Source of the DNA: an uncultured Corynebacterium sp.
GTDB taxonomy: Bacteria; Actinomycetota; Actinomycetes; Mycobacteriales; Mycobacteriaceae
DNA length: 57,637 nucleotides
Direction of reading: 5' to 3'
Assembly (NCBI RefSeq): GCF_943912665.1
Contig: NZ_CALTVG010000008.1
Span: forward strand, 1-57,637
Position 1 is the first letter of the stretch. Each line of letters starts with the position of its first letter. Under the pieces are notes generated by a model. The model made no database searches. It had not been told where the DNA came from and saw nothing but the letters and a program-made list of their open reading frames with translations. The translations under genes were made by a program, and so were the position numbers. This document shows, piece after piece, positions 8,097 through 17,160 of this stretch.

Positions 8097-9018
8097 GTTC
8101 TTCGAAGATACCCAGTACCTGCTGGGCGTCGATTTCGTGCAATCCTCCCTGATTGCCTGCGCCCTGCTGGGCATCCTGTCCGGCGTGATGACCTCTCTTA
8201 TCGTGCTGCGCCAGATGTCGTTTTCCGTGCACGCCACCTCGGAGCTGGCTCTCATGGGTGCGGCCGCGGCACTGCTGTTCGGCCTCAACCTCGGCTTCGG
8301 CGCCATCGCCGGGGCCATCGTGGCGGCCATCATCCTGGCGGTGCTGGGCCTCAAGGGCCAGCAGGATAGCGCCATCGGCGTGGTCATGAGCTTCGGTCTA
8401 GGCCTATCCGTGCTGTTCCTGCACCTCTACCCCGGCAACGCCAACACGGCGATGACGCTGCTGACCGGCCAAATCGTGGGCGTATCTTCTGCCTCCGTGT
8501 GGCTGCTGGCGGCCACCATGATCATCGTCGTCGCCGTGGTAGCAATTTTCTGGCGCCCGCTGCTCTTCGCCTCGGCCGACCCGGTCATGGCGCAGGCTGC
8601 CGGCGTGCCGGTCAAGTCCCTCTCGGTGGGCTTTGCCATCCTGGTGGGGCTCACGGCCGCGCAGTCGGTGCAGATCGTCGGCTCACTGCTCGTCATGGCG
8701 CTGCTCATCACGCCGGGCGCGGCCGCGGTGCAGATCACCTCCTCCCCGCTGCGGGCGGTGGTGTGGTCCACGGTTTTTGCGGAGGTCGCAGCCGTCGGCG
8801 GCTTCGTGCTCTCCCTGGCCCCGGGCCTGCCGGTCTCGGTGTTCGTCACCACCATTTCCTTCGTCATCTACCTGGTCTGCCGTCTCATCGGCTGGCTGCG
8901 CGGGCGCACCGCGGTGCGCGATGATATTGCGGCCGCACGTTTCCACCGCGAGCACAAGACTCCCGCGGAGGAGCACCACACCAGCACACACGACGAAAAC
9001 TGTGCGCACCCTGACTAG
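8089..9018 (+). CDS. zinc/manganese ABC transporter permease
   Basis: ABC-3 family permease of about 309 residues with eight or nine hydrophobic helices and the family's GQIVGVSSASVW and PGAAAVQI segments. The TTG at 8089 is taken as start: GGAAGG at 8076-8081 is correctly spaced before it, while the in-frame ATG at 8074 has no ribosome binding site. It overlaps the ATPase gene by 8 bases. The C-terminal 40 residues are soluble and end in a short His-bearing tail (EEHHTSTHDENCAH), perhaps a cytosolic zinc-sensing tail; that role is only a guess. Confidence 0.93.
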   Translation: MSKFFEDTQYLLGVDFVQSSLIACALLGILSGVMTSLIVLRQMSFSVHATSELALMGAAAALLFGLNLGFGAIAGAIVAAIILAVLGLKGQQDSAIGVVMSFGLGLSVLFLHLYPGNANTAMTLLTGQIVGVSSASVWLLAATMIIVVAVVAIFWRPLLFASADPVMAQAAGVPVKSLSVGFAILVGLTAAQSVQIVGSLLVMALLITPGAAAVQITSSPLRAVVWSTVFAEVAAVGGFVLSLAPGLPVSVFVTTISFVIYLVCRLIGWLRGRTAVRDDIAAARFHREHKTPAEEHHTSTHDENCAHPD

Positions 9019-9029
9019 ACTGACGGGCT

Positions 9030-9851
9030 GTGAAGGAATCCCTGGAACTTGATGGCCGCACCCGCACCTTTGTCACCGTAGAGCCGGAAAACCCCACTGG
9101 GGAGCTGCTGCTCTTCTTCCACGGCTCGTTGCAGTCCGGCAGCGTGATGCGGCGGTTTACGGCGAATACGTTCGATGAGATGGCACGCCGCACCGGCCGC
9201 GTCATCATCTACCCTGAAGGCGTGGACCGCCACTTCAACGACGCACGCGGTACCCTGCCGGTGAAGGCCAGGGAGCTGGGCATTGATGATGTCTCCTTTG
9301 CCCACGCCCTCGTCGAGCTCGCGCGGGAGCGCTACGGCATTGAGCGCACCAGCGCGTGCGGCTACTCCAACGGAGGCCAGATGGTGCTGCGCCTGCTTTT
9401 CGACGCCCCCGGGCTCCTCCACTCCGCCTGCGTTTTCGCCTCCACCCTGGGTGCGGGGGCCAACCACGCGCCGAGCAACCCGGATTCGGCATACCTTCCT
9501 ACGCCGGTGCTGCTCATGCACGGCACGGACGATCCGCTAGCGCCTTACGAGGGCGGGGTGGCCGGGCTAGACGCCACGCGAACTCGCGGCGAGGTGACCT
9601 CCGCGCCGTGGACCGCGGCGCGCCTGGCGGATCTCAACCATGCCGCCGGGCCAGAGCGCACCCACCTTTTCCCCGACACCGTTGTCGACCGCTGGGAGCC
9701 GGCAGACGCCACCGGCGCGCCGGTCGAGCTCGTGAGCGTCGAGGGCATGGGCCACGTCATCCCGTCGGGCAACGAGCTGGACCCACGCCTGGGTAAAAAC
9801 ACGGATTCCTTCATCGCTGCCGAGCTCGTGGAGGAATTCTTCGGGCTCTAG
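9030..9851 (+). CDS. alpha/beta-hydrolase, polyhydroxybutyrate-depolymerase-like esterase
   Basis: 273 residues with the LpqC/esterase-PHB fold signatures: oxyanion region LLFFHGS near residue 25, nucleophile GYSNGG (Ser near 113), acid in HGTDDPLAP, and catalytic His in GMGHVIPSG near the C-terminus. No signal peptide is evident, so it is probably cytoplasmic, unlike many LpqC relatives. GTG start 11 bases after the permease stop, without a clear ribosome binding site, so it may be read through from the zinc operon. Substrate unknown; an ester hydrolase is as far as the sequence goes. Confidence 0.85.
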   Translation: MKESLELDGRTRTFVTVEPENPTGELLLFFHGSLQSGSVMRRFTANTFDEMARRTGRVIIYPEGVDRHFNDARGTLPVKARELGIDDVSFAHALVELARERYGIERTSACGYSNGGQMVLRLLFDAPGLLHSACVFASTLGAGANHAPSNPDSAYLPTPVLLMHGTDDPLAPYEGGVAGLDATRTRGEVTSAPWTAARLADLNHAAGPERTHLFPDTVVDRWEPADATGAPVELVSVEGMGHVIPSGNELDPRLGKNTDSFIAAELVEEFFGL

Positions 9852-9884
9852 ACTGCACGTGCGCCCCATCGTGTCTCACTCCAC

Positions 9885-10166
9885 TCAGCCCCAACCTCGG
9901 GTCGAGGCCGTTCGTAGGTGAGCGTCGAGAAGCAATAATTGTGGATTACCGACCAGTGCTTTAGCGATTCCTAGATGCTGTTTCATACCGAGCGAAGCAT
10001 GCTCGCAGGAAACACTGTGGTGCAATGAAAGGCCTACAAGGGATAAAAGATCCTTCAGTTCATCATTCAGTGAACCTTGTTGTAGTGGTCGGCAATGTCG
10101 TTGACGATCGCGTAGAGGTCGCGTTCCATCGCGTAGGTTTTCTTTTCTCGCGTACTGACTAATCAC
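9885..10166 (-). pseudogene. remnant of a BcrA-type (peptide antibiotic) ABC transporter ATPase
   Basis: The minus strand reads the back half of an ABC ATPase: a helical segment ending in LLSLVGL, a signature-like ASLGMKQHLGIAKALVG, then Walker B LLLLDA. Right after Walker B the frame is lost. The expected EPTNGLDP is still recognisable in another frame (CCTACGAACGGCCTCGACC on the minus strand), so small indels broke the gene. SLGMKQ and PTNGLDP are typical of bacitracin/lantibiotic exporters. The Walker A half is missing. The first 30 codons of the open frame (from 10166) do not match the ATPase and look like unrelated, G/C-richer DNA joined upstream. Surroundings are A/T-rich, suggesting old transfer. 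Confidence 0.75.
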
Positions 10167-10332
10167 ACTTTCGACCCTTTGTTATCTAGAGAATTATTAC
10201 GTCCCAGCGTGATGTTGCACACGTCTGTGCATGTATGCACTCTCGATGTCACGGTTTGCTGGCGAAGATTCTTCAAGTTACCCGCAGCTGAATCTGTGCA
10301 AGGTGAAAACTCTCAACCGAAAGGAATGCGTC
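10167..10332. other. A/T-rich intergenic stretch with no recognisable gene
   Basis: About 165 bases between two gene remnants. I see no reading frame, hairpin or repeat that stands out. GAAAGGA at 10319-10325 looks like the old ribosome binding site of the downstream ketoacyl synthase remnant. Base composition is lower in G/C than the chromosomal backbone. Confidence 0.6.
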
Positions 10333-11118
10333 ACCATTTCAAATAAGACTATTTACATATCAGGAAAGGGTATTCTTATCCGGATCAGTCAATTGGCAAC
10401 GAAATTATAGACTCGTGGACCGGAAAGGATAATGACTGGATAAAGCGCAAAACTGGAATAGAAAACCAATACAATTGTGCAGATTTGACTCACCTCGATG
10501 AATCTGGGGACGAAGCTGCACTATCTACAATTGAAGACGCGGGGCTAACGATTGATGATATTGATGGAGTTGTGTGCTCTACGAGCACTGCAACCCAAAC
10601 AATCCCCGCGACCGCGTCGTTAATCGCACGGCGCCTAGGTATCCAGCGGCATGCTCCAGCGCTAGATATTAATGCTGTTTGTAGTGGATGGGCTTACTCA
10701 GTCGCCGTAGCTCAAGGCTTCTTGCCCTCGCAGGCAGAGCTAAAAAATATTCTTGTTGTTTCCACAGATGCTTACTCGAAAATTATGAATCGAGATGACC
10801 CAACAACTATAACTCTATTTGGTGATGGAGCAGCCGAGAGCATTGTATCTTCGTCGGACGTGCTTTATAGTGTGCACGGTCTGAAAATGAGGAATGCAGC
10901 TGAAATGGCTGATGCGGTTAAGCCGCAAGGAACTCTCACCACGACTTCTGAAGCAGGGGAATATGTGCCTCGACCGAATTTTTCGATGGATGGAAAGACT
11001 GTACTGACAACTGCCCATGAGGTTATTCGGCACACGCACGCAATCTGAATGTTCAAGATGTGAAGTACTGGCCAGCAACCAAGAAGTAAAGATCGCCATC
11101 CAGCTTTCTCGGCCCTGA
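10333..11118 (+). pseudogene. frameshifted 3-ketoacyl-ACP synthase III (FabH-like) gene
   Basis: A FabH-type ketosynthase split over several frames. TIYISGKG starts in one frame; a one-base loss in the GGG run at 10368-10370 moves the reading to YPDQSIGNEIID, which stays open to 11048. This long piece has DWIKRKTGIEN and the active-site Cys in DINAVCSGW. After VLTTAHEVIR the frame ends at a stop (11046-11048). The continuation LNVQDVKYW is in a second frame (11045-11071), and SNQEVKIAI, the relic of the PHQAN catalytic His/Asn motif, is in a third (from about 11074). The last third with the catalytic Asn is gone. No intact start codon is left. Not functional as KAS III; A/T-rich and probably acquired. 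Confidence 0.82.
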
Positions 11119-11120
11119 AT

Positions 11121-11771
11121 CTAGCATCCGGAGGTGTAGAGAAACTCACGCAACGACTGAAACGCCAGCGTCTGTGTCACGTCGCGCAGCTCAAGGAAGA
11201 ACCCATCTTCTGTAATTTCAACAATCCGCGCACCGGGGATGGCTGCCACAATCGGCGAGTGCGTCACCACGATGAACTGCGCACCCGCCTCCGCGGCGCG
11301 ATGGATTTCCGCCATGAGCGTCATCTGCCGCACGAGCGAAAGCCCAGATTCCGGCTCGTCGAGGATGTAGAGCCCGCGCCCATCAAAGGAACGCTGCACG
11401 ACGTCCATGACGGACTCGCCATGCGACATCGCGGTCGAACCAACGTTGTAGTGCGCCTCCGCGCGCAGGAAGTAGCCGTCCTTGGGTGCGGTACCTAGCC
11501 GCAGGCTCGCCCACCTCCGGAGGGGATTGATGGGACCGGCGGAGCGCTGCACACCCCATATCCCACCGCGCTCAGGAAAGCCGTACTCGAAGGCAATGCC
11601 CTCGGCGAGCGTCGACTTTCCCACCCCGTTGTCCCCGGTCAGCACGGTCACCGGCGCACGCAGGTCCAGTCCTTGGCGTCGCAGCGCCACGAAACCAGGA
11701 ACGGAGGACACCCACTCAGGTCCGTGGCCGCCGTCCAGCGCGGCATAGGCGTCAACATAGAAGTCTCTCAT
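11121..11771 (-). CDS. AAA/ABC-type ATPase, paralogue 1
   Basis: 216 residues. Walker A GDNGVGKST near residue 46, a HGESVMDVV signature-like element, Walker B YILDEPESGLS, and the switch His in VVTHSP. This is the small stand-alone SMC/RecF-like ATPase family (COG3910-like). There is no coiled-coil insertion or added nuclease domain. It overlaps its upstream paralogue by four bases (ATGA), so the two are translationally coupled. Function of the family is unknown; it is common in actinobacteria as a lone gene. The gene borders the decayed region at its 3' end. Confidence 0.85.
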   Translation of the reverse strand: MRDFYVDAYAALDGGHGPEWVSSVPGFVALRRQGLDLRAPVTVLTGDNGVGKSTLAEGIAFEYGFPERGGIWGVQRSAGPINPLRRWASLRLGTAPKDGYFLRAEAHYNVGSTAMSHGESVMDVVQRSFDGRGLYILDEPESGLSLVRQMTLMAEIHRAAEAGAQFIVVTHSPIVAAIPGARIVEITEDGFFLELRDVTQTLAFQSLREFLYTSGC

Positions 11772-12502
11772 TCGCCCTCCCCAATAAGAAACGCGGCGGT
11801 CCCCAATGGATCGGCAAGGAACTCGCGCGCGGCGTGGACAGCTTCCGTCGCTTCGGGAGCGACGGGCGCAATCCCCTTGTCGCCGAACGTGTAGACGGTC
11901 GCGCCTTGCATGCTGAGGAAGACTGGCGAGTGCGTCGCGAGGATGACCTGCGCGCCCCGGGCGGCGAGGCGCTCGAGCTGCGTGACAACCTCGACCTGCC
12001 GGGGATAGGACAAGCCGTCTTCCGGCTCGTCGAGAATGATCATTCCGTCAGAATGGAAGCGTCTCTCGACGAGGGCGAGCAGACCCTGGCCGTGGCTGAG
12101 AAACGGCAGGTCACTGAGCGGATCGGGATTCTCCGGGCTGTGGATCTGGTGGTGATACTCGCTCAAGTTGAGGAAGGTCTCGCCGCGCAAGAAGTACACG
12201 TCGCGCGGGTTGTGCGCCCGCGAGCAGATGAGCCACTCGGGATAGTCCTCGTCGCCGGTGGCAAACCGGGCGTGGCGCGAGCCGCCCTCGGGATTGACCC
12301 CAAGCCCCACGGCGATGGCCTCGAGCAGCGTGGATTTTCCGGCGCCGTTATCCCCCACGACGACGGTCACGGGCGTAGGCAAACGCAAGGCGCCGCCGGG
12401 CAGCGCTGCGATGAGCACGCCCAGGCGGCGCATGTGTTCCGGCACGCCGGGCAGTCCCTCCCCAATAAGCTCCGGGGCGGGACGCACACTCGTGAGGAAC
12501 AT
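11768..12502 (-). CDS. AAA/ABC-type ATPase, paralogue 2
   Basis: 244 residues and clearly related to the next gene: Walker A GDNGAGKST near residue 50, FLSHGQGLLALVERRF as signature region, Walker B IILDEPEDGLSYPRQ, and ATHSP with the switch His. The shared order of motifs and the shared DVYFLRGET / DGYFLRAEA element after Walker A show a tandem duplication followed by divergence. It follows rlmB on the same strand by 18 bases, so it may be co-transcribed with it. No DNA-repair or defence domain is attached. Confidence 0.86.
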   Translation of the reverse strand: MFLTSVRPAPELIGEGLPGVPEHMRRLGVLIAALPGGALRLPTPVTVVVGDNGAGKSTLLEAIAVGLGVNPEGGSRHARFATGDEDYPEWLICSRAHNPRDVYFLRGETFLNLSEYHHQIHSPENPDPLSDLPFLSHGQGLLALVERRFHSDGMIILDEPEDGLSYPRQVEVVTQLERLAARGAQVILATHSPVFLSMQGATVYTFGDKGIAPVAPEATEAVHAAREFLADPLGTAAFLIGEGE

Positions 12503-12520
12503 GGCGGCGAAAGCGTGAGC

Positions 12521-13471
12521 CTACTGCTGGGCCGCGCGGCGCTGTCGGGCAAACTCTGAGAGCACCGAACCCGCAGCAACGGAAGCGTTGAGGGATTCGA
12601 CCCAGTCGGTCATGGGGATAGACATGATGACGTCACAGTTCTCGCGCACAAGGCGGGAAATGCCCTTGCCCTCGGAACCAATGACGATAACGACGGGGTC
12701 GGTACCACCCGTGTAGGTGTCAAGAGTGTGCTCGCCGCCTGCATCGAGCCCGACGACCTGGTAGCCGGCCTTCTGGAAATCCTGCACGGTGCGGGTCACG
12801 TTGGTCACCCGCGCCACCGGGAGGCGGGCCGCGGTGCCCGCGGAAGTGCGCCAGGCCACCGCCGTGACGGACGCAGAGCGGCGCTCCGGGATGATGACGC
12901 CGTGGCCGCCGAACGCGGCGACGGAGCGGATGACCGCACCGAGGTTTCGGGGGTCGGTGATGTTGTCCAAGATGACGAACATGCCCGGCTCCTGCGCGCC
13001 GCGGGCGCGGTCCATGAGGTCGTGCACGTCGGCGTACTTGTACGGCGGGATCTGCAGGCCGATGCCCTGGTGCATGCCGTTGCCGGTCATGCGATCCATC
13101 TCGTGGCGCTGGACCTCTAGGATCGGGATGTTGCGGGTATTGCACATGGCGACAGCCTCGGAGAGGCGGGCATCATTACGCGTGCCCTGCACGATGTAGA
13201 GGGAGGTGGCCGGCACCTTGGCGTGGAGGCACTCGATGACGGGGTTGCGGCCCACGACCATCTCCGCGGTCTCCTTCTGGTGGCGGCCGGAGTTGCGGCG
13301 CTCGCGCTCCAGCTTCGCCTTGTGCTTAGCGTGGTAGACGCGGTCCTCCGCCTTCGGCGTCGGCCCCTTGCCTACCAGGCCCTTGCGCTTCTGACCGCCC
13401 GATCCCTTGGTGGCGCCCTTCTTGTTGCTCTTGCGGATTCCCGCGCCGCCGCGGCCGTGGGTGCGTGCCAT
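12521..13471 (-). CDS. rlmB: 23S rRNA (guanosine-2'-O-)-methyltransferase RlmB, TrmH/SpoU family
   Basis: 316 residues. A basic, Gly/Lys-rich N-terminus (first 55 residues) precedes the substrate-binding domain ([11 protein letters not shown]) and the SpoU knot domain with its three motifs: [24 protein letters not shown] and [18 protein letters not shown]. The family methylates the ribose of a guanosine in 23S rRNA. It lies immediately downstream of cysS with a 42-base gap, the arrangement also seen in mycobacteria. The ATG start is the first of the basic tail and has AAGGAG upstream. Confidence 0.94.
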   Translation of the reverse strand: MARTHGRGGAGIRKSNKKGATKGSGGQKRKGLVGKGPTPKAEDRVYHAKHKAKLERERRNSGRHQKETAEMVVGRNPVIECLHAKVPATSLYIVQGTRNDARLSEAVAMCNTRNIPILEVQRHEMDRMTGNGMHQGIGLQIPPYKYADVHDLMDRARGAQEPGMFVILDNITDPRNLGAVIRSVAAFGGHGVIIPERRSASVTAVAWRTSAGTAARLPVARVTNVTRTVQDFQKAGYQVVGLDAGGEHTLDTYTGGTDPVVIVIGSEGKGISRLVRENCDVIMSIPMTDWVESLNASVAAGSVLSEFARQRRAAQQ

Positions 13472-13513
13472 TGTTCTTACTCCTTGTGTTGTCCTCGGCC
13501 TATGCCGCAGACG

Positions 13514-14929
13514 TTAGTCCGCCAGGGACCAGGTGGGCCCGTCGGCAGTGTCGGTGATGGTAATACCCGCAGCGGCCAGTCGGTCGCGCACGGCGTCCGC
13601 AGTGGCCCAGTCCTTCTCTGCGCGGGCGGTGGTGCGGCGCTCGAGCTCAGCCTGGACCAGGATGTCCAGCGCCGTGTCGGCGCCGCGTGTATCGTCACCA
13701 TCTTTCCACTGTTCATCCATCGGATCAAAGCCAAGCACCGCGGCCATGGCGCGCACGGCCCCCGCAAGGCGCGCGGCGTCATCTCGACGGCCTTCCGCCA
13801 GCGCCTTGTTTCCGGCGCGCACGGTGGTGTGGATTTCCGCCAGCGCCTTCGGCACCGCGATGTCATCGTTCATCGCGTCCTCGAAGCCCTGGGTCCACTC
13901 GCCCTTGTCGACGCCCTCGAACTTGCCCACAAAGTCCTCGATGCGTCGGTAGCCCACCGCGGCCTCCTTGAGCGCCTCCTCGGAGTACTCCAGCACGGAG
14001 CGGTAGTGCGCCGAGCCCAGGTAGTAGCGCAGCTCCACCGGGCGGACAATCTCCAGCATGTTGGCGATGGAGAGCACGTTGCCCAGGGACTTCGACATCT
14101 TCTCACCGGACATGGTCACCCAGTGGTTGTGCATCCAATAGTTGGCAAACTTATCCCCCGCCGCGTGGGACTGGGCAATCTCGTTCTCGTGGTGCGGGAA
14201 CTGCAGGTCCAGACCACCGCAGTGGATATCGAACTCGCCGCCCAGGTAGTAGGTGGACATGGCGGAGCACTCCAGGTGCCAGCCCGGGCGACCGCGGCCC
14301 CACGGGGTGGGCCAGGACGGCTCGCCCGGTTTTGCGGCCTTCCACAGGGCGAAGTCCTGCGGGCTGCGCTTGCCGGCGTTGTCCGACTCGCCCTGCTCCA
14401 TGTCCTCGACGCGGTTGCCGGATAGCGCGCCGTAGTCGGAGCCCTCCGCGGCGTTCCAGGCGGCGACGTCGAAGTAGACGGAACCGGCGTCCTCCCCCGC
14501 TGGGCCGCCGGGCACGGGGTAGGCAAAGCCGGCGTCGATAAGCCGCTGCATGTACTCCACCATCTGCGTGACAAAGCCCGTGGCGCGCGGCTCCACGGAC
14601 GGCGGCAGCACGCCCAAGGTGTTGTAGGCCTTGGTGAATTCGCGCTCGTAGGTCGAGACCCACTCCCACCAGGGGCGGTTGTTCTCCGCGGCCTTGGTGA
14701 GGATCTTGTCATCGATATCGGTCACGTTGCGCACCAATGCCACGTCATAGCCCTGCGCCAGCAGCCAGCGGCGCAGGATGTCAAAGGCCACACCGGAGCG
14801 CAGGTGGCCGATGTGCGGCTGGGATTGCGGGGTGGCGCCACACAGGTAAATCGAGGCGTGGCCGGGGCGGACCGGCTCAAAGTCGCGTTGGGTGCGGGTG
14901 GCGGTATCAAAAATGCGCAAAGTACTCAC
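13514..14929 (-). CDS. cysS: cysteinyl-tRNA synthetase
   Basis: Class I synthetase that charges tRNA-Cys. 471 residues, normal length. Signatures are [20 protein letters not shown] (zinc Cys plus HIGH motif near residue 40), NVTDIDDKI, the WHLECSAMS and [10 protein letters not shown] zinc ligands, and EKMSKSLGN. The length and the C-terminal DALR region separate it from the shorter mycothiol ligase MshC. On the minus strand between the two-gene cassette and rlmB. Confidence 0.96.
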   Translation of the reverse strand: MSTLRIFDTATRTQRDFEPVRPGHASIYLCGATPQSQPHIGHLRSGVAFDILRRWLLAQGYDVALVRNVTDIDDKILTKAAENNRPWWEWVSTYEREFTKAYNTLGVLPPSVEPRATGFVTQMVEYMQRLIDAGFAYPVPGGPAGEDAGSVYFDVAAWNAAEGSDYGALSGNRVEDMEQGESDNAGKRSPQDFALWKAAKPGEPSWPTPWGRGRPGWHLECSAMSTYYLGGEFDIHCGGLDLQFPHHENEIAQSHAAGDKFANYWMHNHWVTMSGEKMSKSLGNVLSIANMLEIVRPVELRYYLGSAHYRSVLEYSEEALKEAAVGYRRIEDFVGKFEGVDKGEWTQGFEDAMNDDIAVPKALAEIHTTVRAGNKALAEGRRDDAARLAGAVRAMAAVLGFDPMDEQWKDGDDTRGADTALDILVQAELERRTTARAEKDWATADAVRDRLAAAGITITDTADGPTWSLAD

Positions 14930-14962
14930 CCGACCTAGTCTAATTGACCCTCCGGTGGGAAT

Positions 14963-15709
14963 TCACCACGGCCGATGTCCCCGCGCGTCAGTACTAAGTG
15001 CCGTGCCTTTCCTTTCGACGGTGTACCCCATTTCTCGTAATACTTGCGCAGCGACCTCTTGATTATCGGCTACCGCGCCACGTAACTGATCATCCAGCCA
15101 CTTTTCTCGGCTCTGCGCAAGAAAGCTTTTCCAACCGGGACGTGAACGAAAGCCACACTCCATAAAAAGAAAGAAAAAATAATCCTCCAGGGATACCCGG
15201 AACCGACGGCCGCCAATAGGAAAATGTATGTCCTCAATTCGGCCCTTCTTTCGAGGGTTTTTCACCCCAGAAAAGTTCTTCATGAGTGCGGGACTCAACA
15301 GTCCGGCCACCCCTGAGTGGTGAATGTGGGCCGTCGGAGCAGTGCGATTCTCTCGCTCATATTCGAAACGAACGCCTGGAGCAGTTCCTACACGCAGCTC
15401 GAATTTGCTCGACTTTACACTGAGAGATGATTCATCAGACGACAGGGACGTGTGAAAACGAACAACGGATTCGAAAAGGTCGCTATAGGAAACCTGATCG
15501 CTAGCCTGGCTTCCTACCCCATAGACCAACGGTGCGTGCATTTCCAACAATCCAGTGCCATCGTCTGGATTGAGATCTGTCCACACGCGGATGTCGGCAA
15601 CTTCATTGAGGGGCAAAACCTTCACATGCACAGCATGCACCCAGTTGAAAAATTCCGCTGTCAGATGTTCCCCTAGTCCCCCCCATGTGCACCGCCATTT
15701 AGCGTTCAA
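14963..15709 (-). CDS. uncharacterised actinobacterial protein of a two-gene cassette
   Basis: 248 residues without signal or membrane segment. The C-terminal half carries AHIHHSGVAG, then a basic linker, then IHFPIGGRRFRVSLEDYFFF, a GW motif and repeated Arg-rich helices. I recall this GGRRFRxSLED pattern from unnamed actinobacterial proteins often beside small regulators, but no function is known to me. The frame opens with a TTG overlapping the upstream 66-residue gene by 11 bases, implying coupled translation; an inner GTG around residue 24 is possible. Codon use is more A/T-tolerant than cysS and ispF, which flank the cassette. Confidence 0.7.
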   Translation of the reverse strand: MNAKWRCTWGGLGEHLTAEFFNWVHAVHVKVLPLNEVADIRVWTDLNPDDGTGLLEMHAPLVYGVGSQASDQVSYSDLFESVVRFHTSLSSDESSLSVKSSKFELRVGTAPGVRFEYERENRTAPTAHIHHSGVAGLLSPALMKNFSGVKNPRKKGRIEDIHFPIGGRRFRVSLEDYFFFLFMECGFRSRPGWKSFLAQSREKWLDDQLRGAVADNQEVAAQVLREMGYTVERKGTALSTDARGHRPW

Positions 15710-15899
15710 GCATCAGCTCTACGCGACGGAGTTCGTCATAAAGGTCGCGCTCTTCCGTAGAAAAACGGCCGGATTCTGCGAGCATGCGCAGATTTTCAGA
15801 ACTAAGGTTCGCCCCAATGGCTACTTCTAAGGCATGCAGGAGTTCCCCATACCGAGCCCGCAAAGCTTCGGTATTCATAATTCGCATTGTCAATGCCAT
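15699..15899 (-). CDS. small helical protein, partner of the cassette
   Basis: 66 residues, predicted almost wholly helical with heptad-like Leu spacing (ALRARYGELLHALEVAI and later ERDLYDELRRVELML). AAAGGAGG lies five bases before the ATG at 15899, a strong site. The downstream larger gene overlaps by 11 bases. A short helical first gene with a larger second gene is the usual shape of a toxin-antitoxin or immunity pair, but nothing in the sequence proves it. Confidence 0.7.
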   Translation of the reverse strand: MALTMRIMNTEALRARYGELLHALEVAIGANLSSENLRMLAESGRFSTEERDLYDELRRVELMLER

Positions 15900-15926
15900 G
15901 GCAGCCTCCTTTCCCTTGACTTTACG

Positions 15927-16418
15927 TCAGGAGTTGGGGGCCTGCCAGACCACGGCGGTGGCCACGGCGGCGCGGCCCTCTTTGCGGCCGGTGAACCCCA
16001 GGTGATCCGTGGTGGTGGCGGAGATGGACACCGGCGCCCCCAGGATCTCTGTCAGGACGGCCTCTGCTTCCTCGCGGCGCGGGCCCATTTTCGGGGATTG
16101 CCCGACGAGCTGCGCGGCGGCGTTGCCGATGGTGAAGCCATTCTTCTCCAGCAGCTCCCGGCACTCGCGCAGCAGCTGCGCACCGGACACACCATCGTAT
16201 TCGGGGCGGCCCACTCCCACGAAGGAGCCGAGGTCGCCGAGGTGGGAGGCGGACAGTAAAGCGTCGACAAGCGCATGCGCCACCACGTCTCCGTCGGAGT
16301 GACCCTCGCAGCCATCCACGCCGTCGAAGAGGAGGCCGGCGATCCAGCACTCCTTGCCGGGCTCGATCTGGTGGGCGTCGGTAGCGATGCCAACGCGGGG
16401 GATGATGGGATTAGTCAC
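15927..16418 (-). CDS. ispF: 2-C-methyl-D-erythritol 2,4-cyclodiphosphate synthase IspF
   Basis: Fifth step of the non-mevalonate isoprenoid pathway. About 163 residues. Motifs: GIATDAHQ (Asp/His zinc ligands), [26 protein letters not shown], and the C-terminal [17 protein letters not shown]. The GTG at 16418 is chosen because the protein then starts seven residues before GIATDAH as in relatives; it overlaps the ispD stop by 8 bases, so the two enzymes are coupled. In actinobacteria ispD and ispF are separate neighbours as here. Confidence 0.95.
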   Translation of the reverse strand: MTNPIIPRVGIATDAHQIEPGKECWIAGLLFDGVDGCEGHSDGDVVAHALVDALLSASHLGDLGSFVGVGRPEYDGVSGAQLLRECRELLEKNGFTIGNAAAQLVGQSPKMGPRREEAEAVLTEILGAPVSISATTTDHLGFTGRKEGRAAVATAVVWQAPNS

Positions 16419-17160
16419 TGGGTACCTCGAAGATGGTCGGCTCGGCCTCATCCGTCACGGCCTGAGCCAGGACGAGGTCGATGGGCGTGGTGATTTTAAA
16501 CGCAAAGGTATCACCCTGCACCGTCTCCACGCGCTCGCCATGCCATTCCATCAGGCTGGCATCGTCCGTGGCGGTGAAATCGGGGTTCTGTTCCCAATAG
16601 TCCAGGTTAGCGCGGCGCAGCGCGGCCAAAGAGAAGCCCTGCGGGGTCTGCACGGCGCGCAGGCGGGAGCGGTCCGGCGTGGACACCACGGCGCGGCCCT
16701 CCACCTCCTTGATGGTGTCCGCCACGGGCAGGACGGGGACGACAGCGGTGGCACCGTCGAGCACGCGCTTGGCGACGCGTGCGACCATCCCCGGCGGAGT
16801 CAGCGCCCGGGCGGCGTCGTGGATCAACACCACGGCGTCTTCCTCCGGGATGGCTTGCAGCCCGGCCCACACGGAGTCGGCGCGCTCGCCGCCGCCGTGC
16901 ACGAGGCGAAGCGGGATGTCGGCGTCGACGCGCCCAAGAATACGCTCGGCAAAGTGCTCCATCGCCGGGCTGACCAGCACGATCACCTCATCGACCATGC
17001 CGGAGGTCACCATCGCCTGCACGGAGCGCTCCAGCAGCGTGCGCCCGCGCAGCTCGACGTAAGCCTTGGGCACATCCGCCCCCAGGCGCGTGCCCTTGCC
17101 TGCCGCGGCAACGAGCGCGATGACGCGGGGTTTAGTCTTCGTCGTCGAAGGAGAGGTCAT
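16411..17160 (-). CDS. ispD: 2-C-methyl-D-erythritol 4-phosphate cytidylyltransferase IspD
   Basis: Transfers CMP from CTP to methylerythritol phosphate. About 249 residues from the ATG at 17160. N-terminal nucleotide-binding loop [22 protein letters not shown], then [26 protein letters not shown], and [10 protein letters not shown]. The open frame runs 29 codons further up, inside carD, but that part has no homology and lacks a binding site. The chosen start overlaps the carD stop by 29 bases. carD-ispD-ispF is a conserved mycobacterial/corynebacterial order. Confidence 0.94.
   Translation of the reverse strand: MTSPSTTKTKPRVIALVAAAGKGTRLGADVPKAYVELRGRTLLERSVQAMVTSGMVDEVIVLVSPAMEHFAERILGRVDADIPLRLVHGGGERADSVWAGLQAIPEEDAVVLIHDAARALTPPGMVARVAKRVLDGATAVVPVLPVADTIKEVEGRAVVSTPDRSRLRAVQTPQGFSLAALRRANLDYWEQNPDFTATDDASLMEWHGERVETVQGDTFAFKITTPIDLVLAQAVTDEAEPTIFEVPSD

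Noticed and set aside
13223..14425. 400-codon plus-strand frame antisense to rlmB and cysS
   Set aside because: It is a shadow of two certain genes.
13514..14929. Mycothiol ligase MshC as identity of the cysteinyl-tRNA synthetase gene
   Set aside because: Length of 471 residues, the C-terminal tRNA-binding region and linkage to rlmB/ispF fit CysS.
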